A DNA stretch of 64,000 nucleotides from Aurelia coerulea (GCA_039566865.1 CM076957.1:12223896-12287895), one strand, 5' to 3'; counted from the stretch's first letter, positions 31,800-43,300 are shown. The notes: generated by a model from the sequence alone, not told the origin. Numbers and translations: made by a program.

Positions 31800-33090
31800 A
31801 GATTAATTGTTGTTTGTAGAAACGCAGTTTCATAGCTGAACAGACATTCCTTGCCCTTGGAAATCTTCGACCGAACACTGCAACAAACATCAATATGAAA
31901 CAATCTTGTTGACTTCAATTTCCCTGTTCATGTTAGTGTTACCACAGCAAAATTTATTCCTTATAACCACACCAAGCAAACAGAGGAGTAATCTGGGTGG
32001 GAGAACATATAGGCAAACTTTTTATATCCATCATTTAACATTTGATTCATTTCTAAGTTTCAAATCTATCTTGATTTCTACCTGAATGGAACCCCCTCTC
32101 TAGACCCTTGTTTCTGCAATGTTTATGAAGGGAAATGATCTTTCATGTGTTTATCTGACGGATTTAGGCCTGGGATATGCTCTTGGAAAATGTGAATCCT
32201 CTTCTCTTCTGGAGGGATGGGCCGCTTAAGCAGGGCCTACGTCACTTTGATAACTCTTGACCCAATTTTGAAGCCGTAGAAGAGGTCTTTCTCTCTTCTT
32301 TACTGGCACTGTGATTTATCAAACATCACTTCCATCTTTCTTGATGCACTGGTTACCAGAAAACTTGCGCTTTAAAGTTCCAAATGTAAAAACAGCATTG
32401 CAATCTTGGCTCTTCCATAGCATGTTGCACGGTGATTCCAAGTGTCTCATTGTTGTAATAGTTGCCCTCTTAGCTATGGTAAAGCTTAATTGGATTTTGC
32501 TGTAGCTAAGATTCTCGCTTTCAATTTGACTTGACTTGTTCTTAAAATTGATCCCATACCTACCGTCGCCGACTTTCGAAACGAAGTTTTGAATTATAAC
32601 AATCACGGAAGCTTCTTATGTACGACTTGTCATTCCTAAACTAAAAAAGTTTCAATACCGCATCTCCTGAATTCTTGAAGAAATTGTTCTGCATTAATAA
32701 ATTTCATAGTGGACATATCCGTTTCCCTCCTCTAAGGTCTATGAAAGAGAATATGAAACCCAGAGAAGAAAAGCAACGGCAACCAGACCCCAACCAGAGC
32801 TACCGGGGAGAAGTATGAGTGCTATTTCTCAATCTTTGCAAGGAAGAATAAATGGCCTTCCTACCTATCAATCATTTTGAGCAGATTCCCAAGTGTTGCA
32901 CCACTTATTAAAATGTGATGGCTCATCGATTTTTCAACCTGTGAGATGACGAATCAACAGGAATTCTTAACGTCACGTAAGTGATCTTGCCACCGGGTTC
33001 CCTGAGTATCAGAGCATTCTCTTGGGCCTAAGCCGCCATAATGGTGCAACTTTGTGCTGCATGAGCTCAAGATATGTCGCATGGTCGATC
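31800..33090. other. No gene recognised
   Basis: Mixed unique-looking DNA with only short frames. Possibly host intergenic or intronic. Confidence 0.4.
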
Positions 33091-33091
33091 C

Positions 33092-33138
<47 letters not shown>
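33092..33138. repeat. (ATT)n microsatellite
   Basis: About 15 ATT units. Confidence 0.95.
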
Positions 33139-34599
33139 CAATTTCTTTATTGTTGGATTACAAATGTCAAAAAGATAGCTAAAGTAATTAGCTAATTTTT
33201 TCCAACTTTAAAACATTAAAATACAAATATTACATAAGAAAAATAGTGGATAAAATATTTACAAGTCATCAAAAGTATACAGTGTAAAAGTAAAAGTAAA
33301 AGTAGATATCTAATAAGATTCATCATAAAAAGCCCAAATTCGGAATAAAAACTCGGCATAATTTACATGGACAATTTTCTCCGTTCCAACTTTTTATTTT
33401 TGTTTTAAACTGACAAAGGGATTCTGAATTACGTATCGTTGGTGGTAACATTTGCCACAGCTGCATTACCAACTTTCCTTACTTTCCTTTCCGTTACCAG
33501 CTTTGTTTGGCCCCTTTACCAACTTTCCTCATTCCATAAAGTGGGCTTTCAAATATAGGCCGCTCAGACCTCTCGGCATTAACATTGATATTATAGCGAG
33601 ACGAAATCAAAATTTGTCACAAGATTAAGTGGAAAATAGAGGAAGAGTAGAGGATCATACTCACAATATTCAAAAAGTTTGCTTCATATTGCAAAAACTA
33701 CTTCCCTTATGCAAGCATTCGAAAAGGGCGATACCCCTCTAGTATTTGATTGATTAACGAATGAAAGAAACAGTCATCCCGCATTCCGCAACCATTAAAG
33801 CACATTCCTTGTTCAATTCACAAACTGTTTAGAATAAAATTCCCGTTCATTCGAGACCCCCCTCGAAGCGCTCCGTGGTAGCGAGCATATATGTTCCCCT
33901 CCTCTAGGATGGGCGAAATTCAAGTGAGAAACTCTGAGTAAGACATGAAGCGAAGTTTAGCGTCCATTTAGACGGGATAAATGCCAGAAAAGCTTTTCCT
34001 TTTGGCTGGCAGTTTGCAGACTATTTACAATGAGTCCCAGTTACCTTTGCTGAAAGCAAGACTGTCAAAACAATTCAATAGTGATAACTGCCATGATGTT
34101 ATAAGTCTCATCAGATGTCAACTGTGAAAGGCCTGATGTTGTCTTGGGACAGAACAAAAGCTCTGCATGCGTCATTCGAAAGGAATTTATACTTAAAACA
34201 ATAATGACTACACTCAAATTCAATCGGTTTGTTCTAATTGCTTCAAAATTTAACAATGCTCAAATGCTATGGTTAAATGAACGACAGACTCCCGACTGTT
34301 TTGAAAGCCATCACGACGAAAGCCCTAATATTTCAATGTGGTCTAATCACACAAACAACAGGATATGACTGCTGCTTCGCAATTGAAAATGTAGGGGTAT
34401 AATCCGGAGCAGTGGAACAATAGGAACCTTCGAATACCAGTCCCTTGCACATCAGCATGATCTCCCTTTCTCATTAAAAGCCCCCATTAAAATTCCCCTG
34501 TTCTCTCCTCTCGAGCCAGCGATATTTTAGCTGGAAAAAGGGGCCGATCTATGAAACTCTGCCCTTGCTCTTTAAAAGAAAAAGTCGGAGTAAGACAAA
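33139..34599. other. No gene recognised
   Basis: The first 250 bases after the ATT tract are AT-rich and look like the 3' UTR of a minus-strand LINE, without coding evidence. The rest shows no supportable feature. Confidence 0.35.
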
Positions 34600-34607
34600 G
34601 CTCCAAC

Positions 34608-35756
34608 CAGTGGCGTAACCACGTAACGCAGTTTAGGCTACCTTAGTTCAAGAACTAAGGGCCCCCGATCAAAAGGGGCCCCTAACCAATTTGTCGTATT
34701 GTGTGCTCTTTGGCCGTACTGTGTTCAAAGTCTGCTAATACAACAGTGGGTTTTCATTCCGTTTTCGTTCATTCCCTATAATTTGTCTCAAAACTTTATT
34801 CTTGTGAGCAAGAGCGAAGAGCACCTAATAACATACTGTGGCTTTGCATTATGTTTACTAAATTTCTTTTTAAAACTATTGTGTTTATTTGCATGGATAA
34901 GTATCAGGTATAAAGGGAGAACACTTATTCTGCACTAAATTTACTGCACCATTACACTAATGCTGTACTATCCGCAGAAGCTTTTTCAAGCCAAAGAACC
35001 TGTCATGGAGGACATTCTTGGTAACATTTGTGTGTGTTCAAGCAATCTTCATCAAACAGCACAACAGTACCGTCCGAACCTTTGAATATTGCCGTATTTC
35101 TTTAAAAAAGATTAGATATCATCCCAGGGGGGGGGGTACTCCCTAACTTTCAATACGGGGGGGGGGGTCCATGCCACTATTTCTTTGCTGACCCCCAAAT
35201 AGGAAGCCTGATGTCTTGGGGACCCCAAATATTGAGTCGATCGTTTTGGAGACCCCTGGGGTCCCTGAAATGTTTTTGAATGATTTCAATTGGAGCTTCT
35301 CGATCTTTCTCAGTTTTTGAATAATACCAAAACATTTATTTCATGATTCGCAACTTCAGGGGCAAATGGCACGATTCTTCCTTTTTTCAGAGTTGTGGAC
35401 CCTAAATATTGAATTTTTGTCCATGTTGTTATTCACAGACCCCAAATATTGATTGAACATAAAATGTCGGACCCCAAATATTGGCATGGACCCCCCCGTA
35501 CTGAAAGTCAATGAGTACCCCCCTGGGGATATCATATAATTTCATACCGAAGAGCAATAATTTGTTATGCAAACTACCGAGCTTTTTGAAACGCAATTTT
35601 TCTTATGTAAAAACTTTCTTTTCAACATAACGTGGATTTTCGAGGTTTTAAAGGGCATGGTTTCAAAATTTACCCACCACCCCAAACCCCCTTCCAACAT
35701 AAGGGCCCCATCTTAGCAAACTCCTACGGGCCCCCAGTTTCTCCGTTACGCCACGG
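34608..35756. mobile_element. hAT-type MITE (outer)
   Basis: The ends are CAGTGGCGTAACC and its inverse GTTACGCCACGG (one mismatch). They are flanked by 8-bp repeats GCTCCAAC (34600-34607) and GTTCCAAC (35757-35764, one difference). An 8-bp target duplication and a CAGTG terminus are hAT hallmarks. Sub-terminal GGGCCCC words occur at both ends (34667, 35705). There is no transposase ORF. It contains the second element at 35123-35527. Confidence 0.8.
35123..35527. mobile_element. hAT-type MITE (nested) with ACCCCAAATATTGA repeats
   Basis: The terminal inverted repeat CCCAGGGGGG..TACTC extends about 50 bases to GGTCCATGCCA. It is flanked by perfect 8-bp duplications GATATCAT (35115-35122, 35528-35535). 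The body holds at least five copies of GACCCCAAATATTGA. No ORF. Confidence 0.9.
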
Positions 35757-35764
35757 GTTCCAAC

Positions 35765-35999
35765 GTGATAATGGTTCGGCAATTGTGATATGTGTAAAGA
35801 TCATTCCCTTGTACACAGAAAACTGAAAGGGACTCCGCCAATCTTTTGAAGTCACCGAATTCGCCCCTTACCCTGATTTGGGGGCGAATTTGAGAAAAAA
35901 AATTCTATTGCACCCCGTAGAGGGAAGAGGAAGATATTTGGAAAGTTTCGCGAGAATCAGTGCAACGGTGCTCGAGTTTTACGCCATATAAAATTCGCT
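35765..35999. other. No feature recognised
   Basis: Sequence between the hAT element and the 3'-truncated PLE. Confidence 0.4.
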
Positions 36000-36979
36000 T
36001 CACGTTTTAATAATATCGATACTGACATCAAATCTCCCGCGATGATCTGTTTTGAAAAAATGGCTAAAAAAATTCGCCTGCGGAATCATTTTCCCCCTGT
36101 CAAGCGTGCCTTCATTATGTTTGCGAGCGTATGACCTGAAGTACGATTTGTAAACATTAAATATTTGCCTGAATTTGGTTTTAGTGCTGCTCACATATCT
36201 TTTGTGGCAGCATTCACACTGCAACAAATAAACAACATTTTCTGAATTGCAGTTGTACTTCCCCGACAAAATGGTAAAAGATCTGTTTTCATCAGAATTT
36301 TTCAAACTATCCCCCTTTTCGATTAAACCACAAATTTGACAACTTTTTCTGCCATTGAATTTATAACAGCCCTTAACCGACATACTCCCATCATCTGAAT
36401 CGGGCAATTTCGCCCTCACCAGTTGGTCCTTAAGATTTTTGGCCTTCCGGAAAGACAAAAAGACTTTGTTTTGGAACAACTCCTTGTGTTCCTGATCAAC
36501 CAAAAGTACATTCGAACTCTCCCTATGAATATCATAAACCCTATTGACGGCTGGATGGTATGTAAGCACCAGCGGTATCTTACCGTCACTCTGGTCTTTA
36601 GTTTGTCTATTCAAAAGGTTTACGCGATCCAAAGAACGAACTCTATCAATCTGCTGATCGACCTCCCTTTCCTTATACCCTCTGTTCAACAGCCACCCCT
36701 TAAGTTCTCCCACCCTCCTATCAAAAAATTGATCCTCCGAACAGATTCTCCTAATTCTCAAAGCTTGGCTGTAGGGAATCCCCTTTTTAGTGACCAGGGT
36801 GACAGGAAGTATGGTGCAAAAGTTGATGAGTGTCTGTCGGTTTCGTGAACAAATCTGTAATAATTTTATTGCCCTCTTTGACCACCTGAACATCGAGAAA
36901 ACTCACCGTCTCCTTAGACCATTCTGCTGTAAATTTTATTGAATGGTGTGCTAGGTTTAAAAAGTCAATAAACTGCTTA
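36000..36979 (-). pseudogene. Penelope-like element copy A: linker and GIY-YIG endonuclease
   Basis: After the RT (37827-38407) the minus frame continues QFIDFLNLAHHSIKFTAEW, VSFLDVQVVKEGN and, past a small frameshift near 36790, RIRRICSEDQFFDRRVGELK. The Cys linker is CYKFNGRKSCQICGLI. The GIY-YIG endonuclease core is VVYLLQCECCHKRYVSSTKT, with [20 protein letters not shown] (Arg and the H/N region). In this copy the YVG of sister copies is YVS. PLE endonucleases nick target DNA for RT priming. The frame ends at 36000 in unrelated sequence, so the usual last 40 codons (RRKELFWQY...) are lost. Confidence 0.85.
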
Positions 36980-37826
36980 ACCCTATTACTACCGGGGGGG
37001 GGGCACAAAGGGGGGGCGGCAAAGTTTATTTGATGTAGTGTCGTCAGTTCAAAAGATAAAGAGCTGAAACTTTGCGACTTTTCCTAAAATTTCATTGATT
37101 AATTAGAATTTGTAATTTTTTTTCAAAATGGTAGATACTGATCACGTGACCAACCTCTTTTTAACACGTGGTCAGCCAGACAATTAGAGAAGCAAGTCAT
37201 TGAAAATACCACCATTCGATAGCTCTCAATGAGAGCTTTCAGATGATGTATAGTTTTATTCATTTTTGATGACGTCAGCAAATTTAACTTTCATGACGTC
37301 ATCAAAGTTTATGACATCATATAAATAACAACAAATGTACTAGATAACCTTAAATGGTCAAAATTGGTTCTATTGATTGTAATCAACAATTTTGAGGAAT
37401 TTTAGATTATTTTCATCAGTAATTAGGGGTTTAAATGAAACAATTACAAACTGATGCAAATAAACGATGAATATATGATATAAATAATAAGCTTAAATTG
37501 ACATTACATTGCCAATTTTTATTCAGTGATGCTTTGGAATACATTCTAGTAGCAATATGAAAGAAATTATCAACTAAGAACTTAAATATTGCCAATATTG
37601 CTAATAGTAAGCAAAAAGTGCAATTTTCCTCAATTATGACGTCATAGTGACGTCATAGATGTAATGAAGAATTAAAAAAGTAGCCTATTGTGTAGATTTT
37701 GTTCCTGTACACCATTGTACTAAGTTTCATCCTCATATCTGCAATATTGGCGAAGTTACGGAGGGAGGGCACTTTGTGCCCCCCCCCCCGGTACTACGAT
37801 GGTCGAAAAAACCCGGTAGTTTCGGC
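36980..37826. mobile_element. DNA element with poly-G/CACAAAG inverted ends
   Basis: An 847-bp insertion between two parts of PLE copy A. The ends share ACTACCGGG and GGGGGGGGGCACAAAG (about 36988-37010) with the inverse CTTTGTGCCCCCCCCCCCGG (37773-37790). TTA lies at both outer edges (36977-36979, 37827-37829). The internal sequence is AT-rich with several TGACGTCA(T) words and no transposase. A TTA/TAA duplication would suggest PIF/Harbinger, but the exact terminus is ambiguous. Confidence 0.75.
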
Positions 37827-38407
37827 TTATCCTCTCCGTGCCGCCAAATCAAAAATATGTCGTCGATATACCGCCACCATAGCCAAGGTTTGTATTGCGC
37901 GTTAGACAATAACTTTTCTTCAAGCGCCGCCATGAAAAGAATTGCATACGAAGGAGCAAATTTTATTCCTATAGCTGTTCCTTGTAGCTGCTGGTAAAAC
38001 TCACCATTAAACTCAAAGCAGTTATTTTTCGAAACTACTTGTGCCAACTCCGTAAGAGATTCCGTTGAGACGGTTTTATTTTCCCGATGGTCAAGTGCCT
38101 CTCTCAGTGCCTCCAGCCCCTCATCATGTGGAATGTTTGGGTACAACCCAACTACATACACCGTACAGAAAATGGCGTCCTCAGGAACTTCACCCAGTTC
38201 AAACAGTTTTTTCAGAAAATGTTTGGTATCTTTTATGTACGACACTACTGTTTTAGCCAAAGGTTGTAAATGATAGTCTAAAAACTCAGAAATATTCTCT
38301 GTAAAATATCCACAGTTGGAAATAACTGGTCTCCCAGGGACGCCATTCAACTTCTTGTGAATTTTCGGCAGAAGATAAAAACGACCCAGTCTAGGATTAT
38401 TGATCAA
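37827..38407 (-). pseudogene. Penelope-like element copy A: reverse transcriptase
   Basis: The minus frame shows the PLE/telomerase-like RT. FYLLPKIHKKLNGVPGRPVI (fingers) comes first. Then motif A, VYVVGLYPNIPHDEG, where the first catalytic Asp of sister copy B (VDVVG) is replaced by Tyr. QGTAIGIKFAPSYA follows, then the catalytic WWRYIDDIFLIW. The 'YLLPKIHK' start and 'P.RPI.S..g' are diagnostic of PLEs. It joins to the N-terminal ORF by a frameshift at about 38400. Confidence 0.92.
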
Positions 38408-39431
38408 AAGATAACTTAGAGTTGAGTCGTCTATCTCTCCGATCCTTCACAGTTTCTAGAGCGTCAGAAATAATCCTCCGAAGTCTTTCCGAAGGATCTT
38501 CATCAAGTTTTTCATACACAGTGGGATCCCCAAATTGACCATTTGCCTCTTTTATGTAGTCCCCCCTGTCCCAAACAACCACCCCTGATCCCTTATCTGC
38601 CTTCTTGATGACGATCGATCGGTCCGACTCCAGACCATTTAACGCGGCACACTCTTCTCTACTAATATTACTGAAATTATTACCATTTGCTGCTACCTTC
38701 ATTATTTCTTCTTCTAATTTACTTAAATATACCTCAATAGCCATATCTTTATTTCGAGGATTAAATTTACTTTTTGGCCTAAAAACTGGGTATTCCGAAA
38801 ATTCCTCTGACTCCCAAAAATGCCACTTCAAACGGAAGCGTCTACCAAAATTTCCTAAATCAATTTTGATTTGCGAGTAATCTAATTCTTTTGGTGTAAC
38901 AACAAACTTTAGCCCTTTTGACAAAACCGAAATTTCAGAATCACTTAAAGCCCTATTCGAAAGATTTATCACTTTATCATTAACAAACTGTCCAGAAATA
39001 CGGCCATTAGGAATATCATCATTTGCAACGTCCAACGATCCAACATCCGTAAACTGCTCTTCGATGTTTGACGCAGGGTATTCAGTATTCGACGCTTCTC
39101 CAATTGTTTGTAGTAGTACTGTATTCGGTAGTGTTTCATTTGATATCGTTTCTTGCTCCCCTGCCATCAAAATTCTGTGGATTTCATCCAAGTCTACAGT
39201 AGGGTTCTCCGGTGTTTCATCAAATCCATCCATAAGTAAATCCAAATCCGATTGAAAATTGAATTCTTTTCTGAAACAATTTTCCAAATCGACATTATAT
39301 TTTCCTTCCGCAAGTCTATTCATCTTTTTGACTCTGGTTGCTTTCGTAGTTTCAATGATTGACGCAATGTTCTGTTGAATTTCCGCTATGGTACCGATTA
39401 CGGATTGCAAATCTTTTTCTTGTGACAAATA
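38397..39431 (-). pseudogene. Penelope-like element copy A: N-terminal ORF part
   Basis: A 343-codon minus frame upstream of the RT. It includes ISVLSKGLKFVVTPKELDYS (the conserved 'LS.GL.F.P.' PLE block), RRFRLKWHF, DRSIVIKKADKGSGVVVWDR (the conserved 'i.i..aDKg...vv' RT N-terminal block) and DPTVYEKLDEDP. The upstream 150 residues are acidic and unassigned. The frame is interrupted at 39432 by a MITE and continues at 39643-39851. Confidence 0.85.
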
Positions 39432-39642
39432 CCGGGTGTCCCAAAATGATGTATTAGTGTTTGATTGCTTGTATGTCCATAACTAATGAACGGATTTTCA
39501 AAAACTTTGTTTTATTTGATTTCCTAAAGGCTAAATTGGATGTTAAGATGTTGGTTGTGATTTTACCAGTTTTTGAAAATCGGTTCATCGGTAATGGACA
39601 TACAACCATTCAAACGATAATACATCATTTTGGGACACCCGG
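39432..39642. mobile_element. Small mariner-type MITE, nearly complete palindrome
   Basis: A 211-bp element with ends CCGGGTGTCCCAAAATGATG and its inverse, flanked by TA (39430-39431, 39643-39644). Internal arms also pair (GTATGTCCATAACTAATGAACGG with its relative near 39575-39600), so most of the element folds back. It splits the PLE N-terminal reading frame. Confidence 0.9.
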
Positions 39643-39950
39643 TATGTGATCATTGTATTCCAGAAATCAAGTTGTAAACTCTTTTCAGCTATTCGATATT
39701 CTTCCAACAGTGTGCAAGTAAGATCAGTCTCAGCACTGTGCATGATTTGTTTCCATTTCCGTGAAAATTCTTCGGATGTCCTCCCAGTTTGAGGCGATTT
39801 CTTCAAATTCAATCCGTTAGGTGTAACATTTAGCAAAAGAGACAAGTTCAAAAATACCCAATGATTAAAATACCTTGTTATTTTCGCCGCGAGGTTTATA
39901 AGGCTCCTCTTTGAAGCTCGGTTGCCCTAATCCATCTGCCCTCTCCATTG
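39643..39950 (-). pseudogene. Penelope-like element copy A: extreme N-terminal codons
   Basis: The minus frame reads LKKSPQTGRTSEEFSRKWKQ, TDLTCTLLEEYRIAEKSLQL. Next to the MITE it joins the 38397-39431 frame once the insertion is disregarded. Upstream, an ATG near 39944 opens MERADGLGQPSFKEEP but stops after about 27 codons. PLE genes often hold short introns, so this could be exon 1 followed by a small intron; no clear acceptor was identified. Confidence 0.65.
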
Positions 39951-39965
39951 GAATAAAAAAAATAT

Positions 39966-40199
39966 ATGAACTAAACCATCATCTTATTAACAGAAGAAAA
40001 AAGGCATAAAAACAACACTATTAAAAATTTCGTACGTTTCGATTTAAAAATCTTCTTCAGCTAAACTTTACAGAGCAACCGAGCATTTTATATCCTACGG
40101 TAAACAACCTAGATTAACTTCAAAGCAAAAACTTTACATCCATCCTAAGAAAGCGTGACTTTCATTGAAATAAGACCCAAATGGGGATAAAAATTATGC
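39966..40199 (-). mobile_element. PLE pseudo-LTR fragment upstream of copy A (copy J)
   Basis: Directly 5' of copy A on the same strand. It matches the 3'-terminal segments at 25757 and 48484 (AACTAAACCA..., hammerhead-like motif, ATTTTATATCC, CCCAAATGGGGATAAAAA) and is then cut at the ATT tract starting at 40202. A terminal segment placed upstream of the coding part is the pseudo-LTR arrangement described for PLEs. Confidence 0.8.
40021..40072 (-). ncRNA. Hammerhead-ribozyme-like motif, PLE copy A/J
   Basis: Minus strand: helix I (GTAAAGTTTAG), CTGAAGA (40054-40060), one extra A, GATTT-TT-AAATC helix II, GAAACGTA (palindromic ACGT, then A as cleavage-site H), and CGAAATTTTTAAC returning to helix I. 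Eight of nine helix I positions pair, with one A/G mismatch and one G-U. Confidence 0.7.
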
Positions 40200-40201
40200 T
40201 A

Positions 40202-40231
40202 TCTTATTATTATTATTATTATTATTAATTA

Positions 40232-40271
<40 letters not shown>

Positions 40272-40281
40272 CATTATTATT
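40202..40281. repeat. (ATT)n microsatellite
   Basis: ATT tract with ATC interruptions at the truncated edge of PLE copy J. Confidence 0.95.
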
Positions 40282-40544
40282 ATTCCTCTTTGAGGGGTCA
40301 ATAATATTCAACAAACTGCCAAATGCGTTGAAAGGAGAAGAGTCAATTGTCAATTTTAAGAGACAATGCAGTGAACTTGACTGTGATTTTTAATTTCTAA
40401 ATATTGTATTATCTGGATTTTTAAACTTGAACTTGTAATTTGTTATCTTTAATTTTTTAAGACATTTAATTTTAACAGGAACTTGAATGATAGCAGCTTC
40501 TGTGCAAGCTGACCAAGTTTACCTGTATAAATATACCGGGTGCG

Positions 40545-40577
40545 CCATAATAAACACTGCACTTTTGGCATTTCATT
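40545..40577. mobile_element. Truncated end of the long-TIR MITE
   Basis: TA followed by CCGGGTGCGCCATAATAAAC, the terminus of the element at 8208-8811. Similarity stops where the LINE 3' end (ATTTCATTTCATC...) begins, so the LINE interrupted it. 40282-40544 shows no other feature. Confidence 0.7.
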
Positions 40578-42960
40578 TCATCTTTCCTTCATTTCATATA
40601 TTTATAGGAGGGTAACCCTTCAGCAAAGGCTGATTTAAAGGGGCCCGCCGTCAAAAATCTTAAAACTTATGGAATATACCTACTATTAAAATAATTACAA
40701 TATATGATTTCAAAATGAAACTCTAAAATACAAAATTGTTCCAATTTACAGAAGAAAAATAAGTGCAAAAAAGAAACATTTCCTAAATAGTTGCTTTAAT
40801 ACTGTTGAGTTTTACGGCTTGCTCCGACTCAGCTGAGAGGCTGTTCCAATATTATACTCCTCTGAATGAAAAACATCTTTGACCATTTCCACTGTTCATT
40901 AATGGTATCTTTTGGTCAGTAGAAGTATTTCGGAGGGTGTTAAGGGAGCCCTGCGAGTTTTTCAAGAAAAGTTCGGTCAACTATTGAGGAGCGAGACCAT
41001 TTAATGCCTTAAACACCATGACTTTGGTCTCGGAACCAATCAATTCCTCAATCGTTTGCCAACCAAGACTTTTTATAAGGGGCATGGCGGAGGCATCAAA
41101 ACGACTACCAGTGATTATTCTAGCAGCTCTGTTTTGTAGCTTCTGCAAGCGGCTTTTTTCTGTGGAACTACAGCAGCCCCAAACAGAGCAACAATAACGA
41201 AAATGCGGTTCCACAATACTTCTGTACAAACTAATCAAGGAAGTAGAAGGGACGAGGCTCCTCGCATGTTTCAGAAAACCAATAGCCCTCGAAACTTTTG
41301 ACGCGACATATTTAATGTGCTCCTTCCAATCCAGGCTTTAATCAATTTGTACACCAAGGTATTTTGTCTTGTCCACTACCTCTAAACTATCTTCCTGAAT
41401 TCTAAGATCCAATTTTCCATTGGATATTTTTAGGAAATTCTGTTAAGATTTGGAGCAAATGAGCATGGAATGAGTTTTCGCGACATTTAGCGATATTTTG
41501 TTTCCCTTTAACCAAGATTCAAGACTCTTGAGATCATTATTCATGGCCTCATTCAGCTGAGTCAAATCCTTAGATTGATAAGAAAGGCTGGCATCGTCAG
41601 CATACATGGAAGGAAGAGATGGGGACCAAGGCATGAGCCTTGCGGTACACAAACTTAGATATTGTCAATTTCTGAATCAATTCCACCAACCCGACAGAAC
41701 TGTTTTCTGTTCGAAAGATATGATTCAAACCATTTATTTATCTGTGACGAACGCCGTAATGCATTAGTTTTTCACAAAGGATCTTATGGTCCACTGTATC
41801 AAAAGCTTTTTTGAGATCGATAAAAACTGATCCTACGTGGTGTCCTGTGTCAAATCCCTTGTACCAATCATCTGTATTTTCAAGTAAACATGAGACTGTG
41901 GAAAAGAGTTCTCTAAAGCCAGACTGGCCCCTGTAGAGAAGGTGATTCCTATTTAGATATTGCTACGATTGATTGAAAACTAGCTTTTCAAAGAGCTTCG
42001 ATATGACGGGAAGGACGGAAATAGGGCGATAGTTTGATTTTGTAGCCTTTTCGCCATCTTTGTAAATCGGTGTAACCCTGGCAGTCTTCCAACTATCAGG
42101 AAATACGCCGGTTTCCAAAGAGGTATCAAACATGAGAACAAGAGAATTCTCAATGAATGGCAAGGCAAGTGTCAGAAAATAGCTTGAGATACCGTCAACT
42201 CCGGAGCCCTTTGAGATTTTAATCTTGCCAATTGCTTCTCTACTATCCTGGAGCCCTATTGGTTTAAATTCAAACCTTAAGTTCTTTGGGTTCAGTTGGT
42301 ACTCGCCTGGCAGGAGAGGGTTAGGTGTATCCTCAATCTTCTCTGCTAGAGCTTTCCCAACCGAACAAAAGTACTGGTTCATGTTATCGGAAATTTCTTT
42401 TCTGTTACTAATATCTTTTCCATCCTGTTTCAAGAGGTCAATACTAGTGGATTTGGATCGTTTACTCATCAGCTGGTTTAGGGTTTTCCATGTCTCCTTC
42501 ATATTACCTTCAGAATTTTCAATCTTTTGCGTGAAGTATATTTAGCCTATTGACTTTATTCCTTAAATGCTTATAGGAGGCCAACAGGAGAGAAGACTTT
42601 GACTTGACAGCTGCTTTCCGGAGCTTATCTCTACTCCTAATCAACCCCTTGAGATCATTGTTTATCCAAGGTCAATATTTTTCAGAAACACGAATGGTTT
42701 TTATAGGGGCATGCTTCTTAACGATGCATGAAAGGATATTAGACCAATTTTGCACGAGCAACTCTATTTTATCTGATTCACGAACAATTTGCTCCCAACA
42801 GATGCTAGCAAACATCAGCCAGGAATGCCTCTTCATTGAACCTTTTCATTGAGCGAGCTTTTATCACTTTATGGTCTTTTTTCTGAGCTCCACAGTATTT
42901 TCGCACACAGAATACCATAAAATGATCACTCATGGAAATCTCAAAAACACCCGACTGTAC
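40578..42960 (-). pseudogene. L2/CR1-like LINE, family L, ORF2 and 3' UTR
   Basis: On the minus strand, from high to low coordinates. The APE endonuclease end comes first: SGVFEISMSDHFMVFCVRK (about 42900-42960), with the catalytic SDH, then KDHKVIKARSMKRFNEEAF. The linker is KETWKTLNQL. The RT follows (42502-41963): GKIKISKGSGVDGISSYFL, NYRPISVLPVISKLFEKLV. The region 41650-41970 is frame-broken. The YADD block is SMYADDASLSY near 41560. The thumb is PHFRYCCSVWG, LQNRAARIITGSR. The C-terminal piece is GSETKVMVFKALNGLAP. The 3' UTR (40600-40800) has GAGGGTAACCCTTCAGC and ends in ATTTCATTTC repeats. Several frameshifts. It matches the fragment at 25050-25683. Confidence 0.88.
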
Positions 42961-43300
42961 AATGTTGCTAGTAGCTGTTGTTGCAATATGATCTATGTAT
43001 ATATTATCAAAATTATCAAAATATATCAAAATTTAATCTAATTATTGCAGATTTGAAGAAAAATAATTGTTGGATAATGGGTATGAAACAGTTTGCAGTA
43101 GAATTTTTCAAATCTGTTGCGTTTTTTTTGGGACACCCGGTATCATTAAAAATATGATGACGCTAAGTGGATCCCCTGTTTTTGTACCCCTCGTGATGTG
43201 AACCTTTTTTGACAAAGTCTTTCCACATATGACTTGAAAACATGCTCCTTCATATATATGTATAATGTTGCTAGTAGCTGTTGTTGCAATATGATCTATG
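42961..43300. mobile_element. Insertion in LINE L with a 37-bp target duplication
   Basis: A perfect 37-base direct repeat (42961-42997 and 43264-43300, starting AATGTTGCTAGTAGCTG) flanks a 266-base insert. On the minus strand the insert reads KKVHITRGTKTGDPLSVIIF, a piece of another LINE's RT (the 'G.kQGDPLSP.LFN' block). It is followed by TACCGGGTGTCCCAAAA, a mariner-type end. A long duplication fits target-primed retrotransposition of a chimeric RNA. Confidence 0.85.
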
